A stretch of DNA of 64,000 bases from an uncultured Acetatifactor sp. (GCA_910584865.1 CAJUCE010000001.1:96088-160087); one strand, 5' to 3'. Positions 1 to 8,447 are shown, numbered from the stretch's first letter. Notes: a model not told the origin generated them from the sequence alone. Numbers and translations: made by a program.

Positions 1-481
1 TCCGGAGATAGATTGTTCATGTGGTAAACCGTCAGTTTTGTATCATCAATCATCTCCAAATGCTTTTGGGGAACTCCGTTTTTCAGAAGCAGGGTATGAA
101 GGTTTTGCGGAATGCGGCTGCTTTTTCCCGTCCAGGCGATTACGATGGTGATCACTCCATACACAGGAGCGCCGCTTCCGAGCTGCTGTCTGTAGGAACC
201 GCCCTCATAGGAGATTTTACGCAATATCTGGCGTTCTTCCAGTTCGGTTTCGTTTTCAATGATGTATTGGAGGAGAATTGTGCCTTCTTCCGTCAGATAT
301 CTGCTGGTGTCGCAGAACTGATTGCGGGGTTTTTTACTTTGTAAAAGCTCTCCGTGGGAGCGGGCTGGGTGTTCCCGGGATTCAGATACCGTTTCCCGTC
401 GTATACCAATGTATTGATGCAGTCCGCAAATACATCGGCGTAGGATAACAGGATTTTCTCTGTAATGTCTTTTTCTGCCAT
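1..481 (-). pseudogene. Rpn-family PD-(D/E)XK nuclease/transposase-like gene, frameshifted and cut by the window edge
   Basis: Translation from the ATG at 481 gives MAEKDITEKILLSYADVF, the usual N-terminus of Lachnospiraceae Rpn/transposase-like proteins, preceded by a good GGAGGTAAC ribosome-binding site. After about residue 49 (near 320-330, in an A6-C4 homopolymer) this frame quickly ends. The family sequence resumes in the neighbouring frame (RNQFCDTSRYLTEEGTILL, then QLGSGAPVYGVITIVIAW) and stays open to position 1. One base deleted in the homopolymer explains this. Family members are mobile-element-associated nucleases that promote recombination. The gene continues outside the window, so its C-terminus is not seen. 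Confidence 0.8.
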
Positions 482-736
482 GTTGTTACCTCCGTGTGGC
501 GTTGCGGGGGCTTCCAGAAAAACGCCCGCTGTCTGTCTTGGAATAAAAGCAGGAATTTTCTGATCTGCAGGAAGAATGGGACTGATTACAGAATATTTAC
601 TATGAAAATCTGCTCTGAGTTCAGGGTATCATAAGTGGAGGGATTTTTCAAGCTATTTTTTCAAGCGCACAGTATTTTGTACGCAGTACTGTCACTGTTC
701 ACGGCTTCGCCGTTCACAGCAACATGATGCACACAT

Positions 737-767
737 ACAATAGAATTCAAGTGCAGAATTCTATTGT
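737..767. repeat. Perfect 12-bp inverted repeat (hairpin)
   Basis: ACAATAGAATTC is followed by a 7-base loop and GAATTCTATTGT, a perfect 12-bp stem. There is no T-tract, so it is not an obvious terminator. A diverged relative, also starting CAATAGAAT and ending in a TTTATTG arm, lies at about 38631-38666. That suggests a dispersed intergenic palindrome family. Confidence 0.7.
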
Positions 768-1142
768 CATGAATTGAGCAAAGAACGCTCATTTTGGCGC
801 CTGCTGTCTCGGGCTTTTCGTGCATAATGCGCACGAAAACCCTCGCGGAGGCACCGAGTGAACAGCAACGCAGTACTTCGCAGTATTTTGCCTGCAGTGC
901 TTTTGCGTGCAGTATAAATTTCTTTTCACAAAAGTACTTGCAAAAAATAAATTATAATGATATTATAATGATATCAAATAGAAACAAGCTGGAAGTAAAG
1001 CAGGGAAACGGATTGTGGGCGGGCTAAAGAGCGGCATGCAGTCCGGAGGGAAAATTGTGGCACGAGAGGGGGTCAGGCGTGTCACGCATCCAGTGAGAGA
1101 CCATAACCCAACGCATCCCATGAAGAGAACCGCAGACTACAT

Positions 1143-1178
1143 GGGAATCCAGGGAATCCAGGGAATCCAGGGAATCCC
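1143..1178 (+). repeat. 9-nt direct repeat x4 coding for collagen-like Gly-Ile-Gln triplets
   Basis: GGGAATCCA occurs four times in a row, the last copy with a final C. In the frame opened by the ATG at 1141 it reads (Gly-Ile-Gln)3-Gly-Ile-Pro-Gly-Lys-Ala-Gly, a collagen-like G-X-Y pattern. That frame runs on to a stop at 1246-1248, overlapping the start of the ABC ATPase by 22 nt. There is no good ribosome-binding site, so translation is uncertain. It may be the relic of a collagen-like gene or simply a slipped tandem repeat. Confidence 0.6.
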
Positions 1179-1226
1179 TGGGAAAGCAGGGAGAAGCATA
1201 CAGATCAAGACGGGAGGAAATCAAAA

Positions 1227-1949
1227 ATGTTGGAAATCAAGAACCTGACAAAAAACTACAAAGGGGGAAAAACGGCAGTGGACAATCTGTCCCTGACGGT
1301 GCGCCCCGGAGATATCTACGGATTCATCGGCCACAACGGAGCCGGGAAGACCACTACCATCAAGGCCGTGGTGGGGATTCACGATTTTGACAGCGGGGAG
1401 ATTCTGGTGGACGGGAAGGATGTGAGGAGCCGCTCCCTGGACTGCAAGAGGGTCATCGCCTACATTCCGGACAATCCGGATATCTATGAATACCTGACAG
1501 GCATCCAGTATCTGAATTTCATAGCGGATATCTATCAGGTGCCGGGGAAAACCCGGGAGGAGCGGATCCGCAGGGAGGCGGAGGAGTTCGGAATCTATCC
1601 GGTTCTGGGGGATCTGGTGTCCACCTACTCCCATGGCATGCGGCAGAAGCTGGTGCTCATCGGAGCGCTGCTGCATGAGCCGAAGCTGCTGATTCTGGAT
1701 GAACCCTTTGTGGGACTGGACCCGGAGGCATCCCTGATCCTGAAGAGGAAGATGCATACCCTGTGTGAAAAGGGAAGCGCCATCTTCTTTTCCACCCATG
1801 TACTGGAGGTGGCGGAGAAGCTGTGCAACCGGATTGCCGTGATTTCCGGGGGAAAACTGGTGGCGGAGGGAGCAACGAAGGAGCTCGTGGGAGATAAGTC
1901 CCTGGAGGATGTATTTATGGAGGTGACCCATCATGATGAGGCAGATTAG
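1227..1949 (+). CDS. ABC transporter ATP-binding protein
   Basis: This 240-residue protein is the nucleotide-binding subunit of an ABC exporter. The Walker A motif GHNGAGKT is at residues 35-42, the signature variant YSHGMRQ at 134-140, Walker B LLILDEP at 154-160, and the switch region STHVLEVAEK follows. It belongs to the CcmA/DrrA-like group that pairs with a separate membrane protein. The start is set by a GGAGG site nine bases upstream. Its 3' end overlaps the permease start by 17 nt, so the two are translationally coupled. The substrate cannot be told from sequence. Confidence 0.93.
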   Translation: MLEIKNLTKNYKGGKTAVDNLSLTVRPGDIYGFIGHNGAGKTTTIKAVVGIHDFDSGEILVDGKDVRSRSLDCKRVIAYIPDNPDIYEYLTGIQYLNFIADIYQVPGKTREERIRREAEEFGIYPVLGDLVSTYSHGMRQKLVLIGALLHEPKLLILDEPFVGLDPEASLILKRKMHTLCEKGSAIFFSTHVLEVAEKLCNRIAVISGGKLVAEGATKELVGDKSLEDVFMEVTHHDEAD

Positions 1950-3510
1950 GCTGTTGACAAGGATTTCCCTGTACGGGATGTTCGGGATAAATGAACTGCG
2001 TTTCACGAAGGATACCGGGAAGAAGGTGAAGGGCTGTCTCATGGGCTGTCTGTGGATTCTTCTGATCGTGATGCTGGCGGGTTATGTGGGGATGGGAAGC
2101 TACGGGCTGGCGGTTATGGGAATGGGACAATTTGTGCCTGCGGTGCTTGGCGTGTCGGTGGCTATGGTGGTGTTCTTTTTCACCCTGTTCAAGGCGGGGC
2201 CGGTGCTGTTTGACCGGAAGGCTTATGAGAAGCAGATTGCCCTGCCGGTGACGGTGCGGGCCATTATTGTCAGCCGTTTCCTGTCCATGTATATTACGGA
2301 TATGCTGCTGGGATTCCTGATCCTGCTGCCGGGCATGGCTGTGTATGGGGCGGTGGAGCATCCGGGCGTCTCTTTCTACCTGACGGGGATTGCAGCGGGG
2401 ATTTTCCTGCCGCTATTGCCTTTGACGGCGGCTTCCGTCCTGGGGGCGCTGATAGCGGGCATCTCCAGTCGGTGGAGGTATAAGAATCTGGTGTCCATCC
2501 TGCTGACGCTTGTGCTGATCTGCGCGATTATGGTGGGCAGCATGAAGATGGGCGGCATGGAGGAAAGCGAGCTGAACGCCATGGTGCAGCAGGCGGGCGC
2601 GTTTTTTGAGGAACGGATTCTGGGCATTTACCCTCCGGCCATGTGGGTCTGCGACGCCATGGTCTTCGGGGAAATCGGGAAGCTCGCGCTGTTTCTGGCG
2701 GTATCTGCGGGATGCTTTGCGGTGTTTCTGGAGATCCTGCAGCGGTTTTACGTAAATATCTGTCTGCTGTTGGGCAGCAGGGAGGCAAAAGGTAATTACC
2801 GGATGGAGGGGCTTCGGGAAAAATCCCTTCTGGGAACTATGGTGGAGCGGGAGCTGCGGCATTATTTTTCTTCCACCGTATATGTGGTCAATACACTGGC
2901 GGGGGAAGTGCTGATGGTGCTGCTGGCCGTGGCGGTTCTGGTTGTGGATACCCGGACCATAGAGCAGAGCATGGGGATTCCCGGCGTGGTGGGGAGGGCG
3001 CTGCCCATCCTTCTGGGCTGTCTGCCCGTGATGATGCCCATGACGGCCTGCTCTATTTCCATGGAAGGGAAGCAGTGGTGGATGCTGCAGACTCTGCCGG
3101 TTGCCAGACGGGATGTGGTCCGGAGCAAGGTGGCGGCGAATCTCCTGGTGGCCCTGCCTTTTTACCTGGTGTCCGAGGTACTGGTGATGTTGGCGCTGCG
3201 GCCGGGGTGGGCGGATGCATTGAGCCTGTTGGCAGTGCCTGCGGTATTTATTCTCTTCGGGGCGAGGCTGGGGTATGCGGTGAATGAGATGCTGCCGCTG
3301 ATGGAGTGGGAGAGCGAGGTCAGGGTGGTGAAGCAGAGCGCTTCCAGTATGGTGAGCATGCTGGTGATTATGGTGACGGCGTTTGTGCCTATTGTGATTC
3401 TGATGACTGTGCCGGGGATTTCGAATTATGGAGTATATGGGATTCTGGCAGTTTTGATGGCAGGATTCGTGTGCATTTGCTCCTTCTTTGACAGACGTAG
3501 TGGGAGGTAG
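1933..3510 (+). CDS. ABC exporter membrane subunit
   Basis: This 525-residue polytopic membrane protein has about ten to twelve hydrophobic segments, including ones at residues 35-60, 65-90 and 120-150 and a C-terminal cluster from about 430. A charged N-terminus precedes the first segment. It overlaps and follows the ATP-binding protein, which makes it the transmembrane half of the same exporter (ABC-2/putative bacteriocin- or lipid-exporter style). No catalytic or binding motif shows the substrate. A promoter and the first copy of the 106-bp repeat come directly after it. Confidence 0.85.
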   Translation: MMRQIRLLTRISLYGMFGINELRFTKDTGKKVKGCLMGCLWILLIVMLAGYVGMGSYGLAVMGMGQFVPAVLGVSVAMVVFFFTLFKAGPVLFDRKAYEKQIALPVTVRAIIVSRFLSMYITDMLLGFLILLPGMAVYGAVEHPGVSFYLTGIAAGIFLPLLPLTAASVLGALIAGISSRWRYKNLVSILLTLVLICAIMVGSMKMGGMEESELNAMVQQAGAFFEERILGIYPPAMWVCDAMVFGEIGKLALFLAVSAGCFAVFLEILQRFYVNICLLLGSREAKGNYRMEGLREKSLLGTMVERELRHYFSSTVYVVNTLAGEVLMVLLAVAVLVVDTRTIEQSMGIPGVVGRALPILLGCLPVMMPMTACSISMEGKQWWMLQTLPVARRDVVRSKVAANLLVALPFYLVSEVLVMLALRPGWADALSLLAVPAVFILFGARLGYAVNEMLPLMEWESEVRVVKQSASSMVSMLVIMVTAFVPIVILMTVPGISNYGVYGILAVLMAGFVCICSFFDRRSGR

Positions 3511-3542
3511 TGGACATATGGGGCATTGTGGACGGGCAGCTA

Positions 3543-3571
3543 TTGAATCTGCCGGAGTAAAGGGGTATAAT
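3543..3571 (+). promoter_or_regulatory. Sigma-A promoter reading into the 106-bp repeat and the DUF2264 gene
   Basis: TTGAAT at 3543-3548 and a perfect TATAAT at 3566-3571 are separated by 17 bp. Transcription would begin near 3578, just before the repeat element, and run into the gene at 3812. The element would therefore form part of the 5' leader. Confidence 0.6.
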
Positions 3572-3588
3572 GTTTATACTGCTCGTTG

Positions 3589-3694
3589 GTTATACTCGTG
3601 AACGCATTTAATTGCCGCTTTCAGTTCTGGATTGCCGATGCGTTCACTCGTTATACCATGCAGACGGAAATTAATTACGTTTGTGGGTATAAAT
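3589..3694 (+). repeat. 106-bp dispersed element, copy A
   Basis: This sequence matches the reverse complement of 29391-29496 at 100 of 106 positions by hand alignment. Each copy contains inner arms GTGAACGCAT and ATGCGTTCAC around a 28-base core, so the transcript can fold into a hairpin. No transposase is present, so it resembles a MITE or REP-type element. The adjoining sequence (3697-3770) has further palindromic pieces built on GGCCGTCGGCC and CTTGGCGGCC. Confidence 0.85.
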
Positions 3695-3811
3695 TTGCAG
3701 TACAACCTGACTGCAGGCCGTCGGCCAAGTACTTTCCCAAGGGCATCACTGTAAGTCTTGGCGGCCTGCACTACAACGAAACCTACAGACAGAATTACAA
3801 GGGAGAAAAAT

Positions 3812-4954
3812 ATGGGGACGGATATCAGGAGAGAATGGCTGGATGATTTATTAAAGATAGCGGGGCCGGTATTGGATGCATTGGAGGCCGGTGAATTAAA
3901 GATAAGAATGCCGTTAAGCTTTCATGAGGACAGGGCGTCCTTTGCGCCTTTGGAGGCATTTGGGAGGAGTATGCTTGGACTGGCTCCCTGGCTGGAGGCT
4001 GACAGCGGCGCATTGGAGGAAGGAGAGAGAACGTTACAGGCCCGGTACAGAGAAAAGGCTGTACGTTGTATTGAGATGGCTGTGGACCCGGATTCCGCAG
4101 ATTATATGAATTTTGACCAAGGAGGACAGCCTCTTGTGGATACGGCATTTCTGGCCCATGCCATTGTGCGTGCTCCGAAGGTTTTGGCGGGCGCGCTGTC
4201 CTCAAAAGCGCGCCGCGATCTGGCGCAGGCTTTTCGGAGTTCCCGCAGGATTATGCCTGGAAAAAATAACTGGCTGTTCTTTTCTGCCATGGTGGAGGCA
4301 GGGCTTTTTGTATTGGGAGAGCCTTATGACAGGATGCGCGTGCTGTATGCCCTGCGGTCTTTTCAGGGATGGTATATGGGAGACGGGGTATATGGTGACG
4401 GCGCCATGCTGCATTGTGACTATTATAACAGCTTTGTGATACAGCCCATGTATGTGGATTTGGTGAAAATATTTTCCGGAGAAATCGGGGAAGCGGAAGC
4501 GATGTGTTCTGAAGTGATTGCCCGGGCATCCAGGTACGCTTCCGTATTGGAGCGGATGATAGGGCCGGAGGGTTCCTATCCGGTGGTGGGGCGTTCCATT
4601 TGCTATCGCTTCGGGGCCTTTCAGATGCTTGCCCAGGCGGCCTTGCAGCATGAGCTGGAGGAGGGCATTGCGCCGGCAGCAGTCAGATGCGCATTGACTG
4701 CCGTGATCAGACGTGCGATGGCCGCGCCGGATATGTTTGACGAAAACGGATGGCTGAGGCCGGGGGTTTACGGGTACCAGCCGGAACTGGCAGAGAGCTA
4801 TATCAATATCGGAAGTTTGTATCTGTGCAGTGCAGTGTTCCTTCCTCTGGGACTTGCCCCCCAGGATGCATTTTGGAGCGGGCCGGATGAGGATTGGTCC
4901 GGCAGAAAGGTGTGGGCCGGAGGGCATATCGCCATTGATCATGCGAAGGATTGA
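3812..4954 (+). CDS. DUF2264 family protein (putative polysaccharide-degradation-associated)
   Basis: The 380-residue product matches the DUF2264 pattern: NNWLFFSAMVEAGLF, a DGVYGDG-HCDYYNSFVIQPMY core, the GRSICYRFGAF segment, and a C-terminal GYQPELAESYINIGSLY block. DUF2264 proteins have an (alpha/alpha)-toroid fold and usually sit in carbohydrate-use loci. Their reaction is not firmly known. The start at 3812 is chosen because AAGGGAG lies nine to ten bases upstream, whereas the in-frame ATG at 3758 lies inside the repeat region without a site. No signal peptide is seen, so it should be cytoplasmic. It stands alone behind the promoter at 3543. Confidence 0.85.
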   Translation: MGTDIRREWLDDLLKIAGPVLDALEAGELKIRMPLSFHEDRASFAPLEAFGRSMLGLAPWLEADSGALEEGERTLQARYREKAVRCIEMAVDPDSADYMNFDQGGQPLVDTAFLAHAIVRAPKVLAGALSSKARRDLAQAFRSSRRIMPGKNNWLFFSAMVEAGLFVLGEPYDRMRVLYALRSFQGWYMGDGVYGDGAMLHCDYYNSFVIQPMYVDLVKIFSGEIGEAEAMCSEVIARASRYASVLERMIGPEGSYPVVGRSICYRFGAFQMLAQAALQHELEEGIAPAAVRCALTAVIRRAMAAPDMFDENGWLRPGVYGYQPELAESYINIGSLYLCSAVFLPLGLAPQDAFWSGPDEDWSGRKVWAGGHIAIDHAKD

Positions 4955-5313
4955 ATCATTGAGGGTACATTCCCCGATGCTTGCATCGCGCAAACTAGCA
5001 CCGAGCGTAGCGAGGTTGGGGCGAATACCCCGCTCCTGCGAAGCAGGAGGCAAACACCCTTGTGGTGTTTGAGTGCTTGCACCGGGGAAGTTTACTCTGT
5101 CACGGGTTCCTTCCACAGGCGTTCTCCCTGCGGACATGCCTTGGAGAGACTCGTCAGACAGATACTGAGACAGCGTTTCCCGCAGGCGCGAAGACGGCTT
5201 TGGGATTTTATGGGAATCCTGGAAGGGAAGACAGCTTAACCGATAGGCGCAAGATGTCCCCCAGGACAGAAATGCAGAAGGAAGCGTTTTTGTCCCGGGG
5301 GCAGTATATTTTC
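4955..5313. other. Convergent intergenic region with REP-like hairpins
   Basis: No gene is supported. The left part (about 4975-5090) is a chain of small palindromes: GATGCTTGCATC, CTCCTGC-GAA-GCAGGAG, AAACACC-ctTGT-GGTGTTT. It also carries the GCACCGAGCGTAGCGAGG motif common between Clostridia genes. The region separates the plus-strand DUF2264 gene from the minus-strand glnA, so these may act as transcript ends or REP-type elements. Confidence 0.5.
5258..5301 (-). terminator. Hairpin downstream of glnA
   Basis: CCCCCAGGACA at 5258-5268 pairs with TGTCCCGGGGG at 5291-5301, with one mismatch in 11. On the minus strand this follows the glnA stop by about 12 bases. The U-tract is poor, so it may act in RNA stability as much as in termination. 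Confidence 0.5.
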
Positions 5314-6744
5314 CTACAGATCGTAGTACATCTTAAATTCCGCCGGATTGGGAATCTGCTCCATCTGCTGCAGTTCGGCCCGTTTTCTGGCCACCCATAC
5401 ATCGATGAGCCTCTGGGGGAAGACGCCGCCCTTGGTCAGGTAATCGTGGTCTGCCTCCAGGGCATCCAGAGCCTCGCCCAGGGACGTGGGCAGTCCCTTG
5501 ATCTTCTTCTGCTCCTGGGGGGAGAGGGTGTAGAGGTTGAAGTCATAAGGTCCCCATCCGTTTGCCTCAGGATCGATCCGGTTCTCGATGCCGTCCAGTC
5601 CTGCCATCAGAATGGCGGCATAGGCGTAGTAGGGATTGGCGGTGGCGTCCGGATTGCGCAGTTCGAAGCGCTTGGTTTCCGGAGACTTGGCGTAAGCAGG
5701 AATCCGGATCACGGCGCTGCGGTTGGAGGTGGCGTAGCCGATGGTCACCGGCGCCTCATATCCCGGCACCAGACGCTTGAAGGAGTTGGTGGAGGGATTG
5801 GTGAAGGCGCAGAGGGAGGCAATGTGTTTCAGGAGCCCTCCCATAAAATAGTGGGCCGTCCGGCTTAAGCCGGAATAGCCGTTCTCATCATAAAACAGGG
5901 GTTGTCCGTCCTTGAAAAGGAGCATGTGCACATGCATGCCGCTGCCTGCCTCCTGGTAAATGGGTTTGGGCAGGAAGGTGGCGGTTTTGCCTTCCCGGGC
6001 GGCAAGGTTTTTGATGATGTATTTGATAATCATGGTGTTGTCGGCCATGGCGGGCATGTCCGCAAGCTCTACTTCAATCTCCATCTGGCCGGGACCGCCC
6101 ACCTCGTGGTGGTGGTATTTCACCCGGATGCCCCAGTCTTCCATCATCATGCACATACGGCTGCGCAGGTCATAGCCCACGTCCTGGGGCGCGGCGATGT
6201 GGTAGCCTCCCTTGTGGGATACTTCATAGCCGTTGTTTCCCGCAGTGTCCAGGCTGTGGTTCCAGTCCGCCTGCCTGGTGTCGATGCGGTAGCCGCACTG
6301 TCTGGGCGTTACTTCAAAGCGGGCGCTGTCGAAGAGGTAGAATTCGAATTCCGGGCCGATGACCATCCGGTCCGCGACGCCCTGTTCCTTCATATATTCA
6401 ACTGCCTTCAGGGATACATTCTTCGGGTACTGGTCAAAGGGCCTGTTCTCCCCTTTGCCGATGGTGCATACATTGCCGCACATGGTCAGGGTGGGGACTG
6501 CCGCAAAGGGATCCACATAGGCAGTGTCCGGATCCGGTAGGAATACCATGTCGCTCTTTTCGATGGGGGCATAGCCGTAGTTGGAGCCGTCGAAGCCGAT
6601 GCCGTAGGTGAAGGTGTTTTCCCCGAAGCGTTCCACGGGGATGGTGATGTGCCGCCAGCGGCCGTCGATGTCCGTCATTTTAAAGTCTATCATGCGGATC
6701 TGCTTTTCTTCGCAGAGATTTCTGATTTCATTAATTTTATTCAT
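5314..6744 (-). CDS. glnA: Glutamine synthetase, type I
   Basis: The 476-residue enzyme makes glutamine from glutamate, ammonia and ATP in the cytoplasm. Family landmarks are clear: the beta-grasp N-domain with GFDGSNYGYAPIEKSDM, the metal-binding GPEFEFYLFD, the HEVGGPGQMEIEVE segment, GSGMHVHM, FKRLVPGYEAPV, and SNRSAVIRIP followed by the KRFELRNPD stretch. The start at 6744 follows AGGAGATATC. An upstream in-frame ATG at 6858 would add 38 residues translated from the palindrome and is rejected. The gene follows the epimerase gene, with a 92-bp nested palindrome between them. Glutamine-type regulation through that hairpin is possible but unproven. Confidence 0.95.
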   Translation of the reverse strand: MNKINEIRNLCEEKQIRMIDFKMTDIDGRWRHITIPVERFGENTFTYGIGFDGSNYGYAPIEKSDMVFLPDPDTAYVDPFAAVPTLTMCGNVCTIGKGENRPFDQYPKNVSLKAVEYMKEQGVADRMVIGPEFEFYLFDSARFEVTPRQCGYRIDTRQADWNHSLDTAGNNGYEVSHKGGYHIAAPQDVGYDLRSRMCMMMEDWGIRVKYHHHEVGGPGQMEIEVELADMPAMADNTMIIKYIIKNLAAREGKTATFLPKPIYQEAGSGMHVHMLLFKDGQPLFYDENGYSGLSRTAHYFMGGLLKHIASLCAFTNPSTNSFKRLVPGYEAPVTIGYATSNRSAVIRIPAYAKSPETKRFELRNPDATANPYYAYAAILMAGLDGIENRIDPEANGWGPYDFNLYTLSPQEQKKIKGLPTSLGEALDALEADHDYLTKGGVFPQRLIDVWVARKRAELQQMEQIPNPAEFKMYYDL

Positions 6745-6769
6745 AAAGATATCTCCTATTCCAGTTCCG

Positions 6770-6861
6770 CATATGCCCGGATCAATACCAGGAATAGTCA
6801 GAACAATTCCCGTCCCAAGAGCAGTGCCGGAAATTGTTCTGGGCATTGCTCCGGACATATG
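6770..6861 (-). promoter_or_regulatory. 92-bp nested palindrome in the glnA leader
   Basis: The outer arms at 6770-6786 and 6845-6861 pair at 15 of 17 positions. The inner arms at 6799-6812 and 6827-6841 pair nearly perfectly (CAGAACAATT with AATTGTTCTG). The whole forms one long two-part stem that ends about 26 bases before the glnA start. There is no U-tract on the minus strand, so a simple terminator is unlikely. A leader RNA structure, a regulator site or a palindromic mobile remnant are all possible. Confidence 0.6.
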
Positions 6862-6886
6862 ATGTTATATATTTTTGGTCTTTTCG

Positions 6887-7765
6887 TCAGTCTGCCTGAA
6901 TGGTGTAGGAAGCGTTCCAGATCTTGCCGGGATTTACCTGATTTCCCCATTTCCGTTCCTCCAGGGCGCCGTCAAAGTCCTCGCCGTCGCATCTGCCGTA
7001 CCAGGGTTCGATGCAGACGAAGGGGGCTTCTTTGCCGGGAGGGGACCAGATGCCGAAGAGGGGCGCGTCCATGGTGACGGTCACATATCTGGAGCCGTCT
7101 TTCCGGCAGAGGGCGGCTGTGGAGGTCTGGCTGTCCTCAATCACCAGCGCGTCATGCTCGAAAAGATTTGCCCGCAGGGGCAGTCTGCCGTCCGTCAGAG
7201 GATACACATCCCGGGAATTTGTTGCCAGTCCGTTTTCGCTGATGCGGGTGCTGACCACTTCCTCCACGTCGCCGAAGTCCACGAAGCATTCGGTCTGCTT
7301 TGTGCCGGGCTCGATGGGGCAGTTGAAGGCCGGATGTCCTCCGATGGAAAAGTGCAGGACCTCGCTGCCGGGATTTTCCACCTGCCACAGGACTTCCACC
7401 TGGTTTCCCGAGATCCGGTAGCCCAGTTTCAGGATAAATTCGTAAGGGTATTTTGCCAGGGTTTCCTCGCTGGAGCGCAGTTCAAACCATATTTCATCAA
7501 TAAATTGATTGCAAAGCGTGAATTCCATGTCCCTGGCGAATCCGTGCTGTGTCATGGAGTAGGTTTTTCCCTTGGTCCGGTATTCCTTGTTTTTTACGCC
7601 GCCCACGAAGGGGAAGAGGACGGGCGAAGTGCGCCCCCAGTATTTTGCGTCGCCGCACCACATGTACTCGGTTCCGGTGTCAAGCCTTTTCAGGGATTTC
7701 AACTCTGCGCCGTGACTGTCCACCGCTATGGAGATCACATCGTTCTTTAATTGGTAAATTGCCAT
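6887..7765 (-). CDS. Aldose 1-epimerase family protein (LacX/GalM-like)
   Basis: This 292-residue protein belongs to the galactose mutarotase-like fold, which interconverts alpha and beta anomers of hexoses. Family features include an early GAELKSLKR, the GRTSPVLFPFVGGVKN block, QHGFARDMEF with the conserved His, SIGGHPAFNCP with the second His, and a C-terminal CIEPWYGRCD containing the catalytic Glu. It is closest in style to the LacX subgroup, whose exact sugar is unclear. A perfect AGGAGG site precedes the ATG. It is the first gene of a two-gene minus-strand unit with glnA, though no metabolic link is evident. Confidence 0.88.
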   Translation of the reverse strand: MAIYQLKNDVISIAVDSHGAELKSLKRLDTGTEYMWCGDAKYWGRTSPVLFPFVGGVKNKEYRTKGKTYSMTQHGFARDMEFTLCNQFIDEIWFELRSSEETLAKYPYEFILKLGYRISGNQVEVLWQVENPGSEVLHFSIGGHPAFNCPIEPGTKQTECFVDFGDVEEVVSTRISENGLATNSRDVYPLTDGRLPLRANLFEHDALVIEDSQTSTAALCRKDGSRYVTVTMDAPLFGIWSPPGKEAPFVCIEPWYGRCDGEDFDGALEERKWGNQVNPGKIWNASYTIQAD

Positions 7766-7812
7766 AAAATCCTCCTTTTTGTTTGCTTGTGGATCGTGAA
7801 TCTGTTATAAAT

Positions 7813-7842
7813 ATCATATGCCATGGAGGGATGGGCTGTCAA
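7813..7842 (-). promoter_or_regulatory. Sigma-A promoter for the epimerase-glnA unit
   Basis: Read on the minus strand, TTGACA (7842-7837) and TATGAT (7818-7813) are spaced by 18 bp, about 50 bp before the start codon at 7765. Confidence 0.7.
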
Positions 7843-8447
7843 GTTGTGATATAAATTTCCGGTCTTTCAGATTTTACCCCTGTATATTCCAGCCAAAGCA
7901 AATTTGCAGAACGGCTGTACAGACTTCTCTCCTGTATCAAAAAGCAGCTTGGAATATAATGAAAGCCATTTTTTGGCGGGATATATTATATAGGGCAGCG
8001 CGGAAGTCCGGGTTGGAGGTGGAGGGGTATCTTGCAAAGGGGTGTTTTCAGGATGGTTTCAATTCAGGATTGCATAAAATCCGGAGGAATAGAGATATTC
8101 TCCGGATTTTTGTGATGCAGACTTTCAGCTGTCAGGTGTATCTGACAAAGTTTTGAAAAGATATGGACATTTTGAATAAGCCATGATAAGATTTTAGAAA
8201 ATACTGCTGTTTATGGTTTGTGGAATCCAGTAATGTCCTGGAATCAGGGAGAATAATGGCTGCTGAACGATTAATTGCAACGCGGAAAGATTTTTGGATA
8301 GTTTCAAATCCCACTGCTATACATATAAAATTTTACCGGATCAGGAGAAGCGCATAAGGGGTAAGCGGTTAATGCTGTTTTAGTGCGGGCTGAAATGTTG
8401 GATTATGAAAAATAAATCGCTAAAGGATTATAAGAAATTAAGTTGTT
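7843..8447 (+). other. Intergenic region with an orphan terminator
   Basis: About 600 bp without a convincing gene. A 112-codon open frame on the plus strand (7818-8156) has no ribosome-binding site or recognisable family and crosses the terminator hairpin. A TATAAT lies at 7955-7960 without a good -35 box. The only strong signal is the hairpin and T-run at 8076-8111, which ends no known gene. Confidence 0.45.
8076..8111 (+). terminator. Strong Rho-independent terminator without an upstream gene
   Basis: AAAATCCGGA-g-GAATA pairs across a four-base GAGA loop with TATTC-TCCGGATTTTT, a 15-bp stem with one bulge and a five-T tail. Read on the plus strand it would end a transcript of up to about 300 nt that starts after the divergent epimerase promoter. 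That transcript could be a small RNA. Confidence 0.75.

Larger units (their letters stand above)
482..1226. other. Intergenic region with short repeats and an AT-rich promoter-like stretch
   Basis: No convincing gene is visible in this 745-bp gap. It holds a run of related short units (variants of CGCAGTACT, GCAGTATTTTG and TGCAGTGC at roughly 660-690 and 865-915), a small TTCG-loop hairpin near 700, the palindrome at 737-767, and an AT-rich stretch at 938-970 with two TATAAT hexamers. The -35 spacing there (9 or 20 bp from TTGCAA) is not convincing. The 9-nt repeat at 1143 lies just before the ABC transporter. Confidence 0.5.

Noticed and set aside
938..969. Promoter for the first ABC operon
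   Set aside because: Two TATAAT boxes exist, but the only -35-like hexamer is 9 or 20 bp away, so it is mentioned but not called.
1221..2042. Long minus-strand frame opposite the ABC genes
   Set aside because: It is the antisense shadow of two well-supported genes, and its translation (Leu/Pro/His/Gln-rich) has no family features.
5062..5868. 268-codon plus-strand frame across the glnA 3' end
   Set aside because: It is antisense to glutamine synthetase, without a ribosome-binding site or protein-like composition.
7818..8156. 112-codon plus-strand frame after the epimerase promoter
   Set aside because: No ribosome-binding site or family likeness, and a strong terminator lies inside it.
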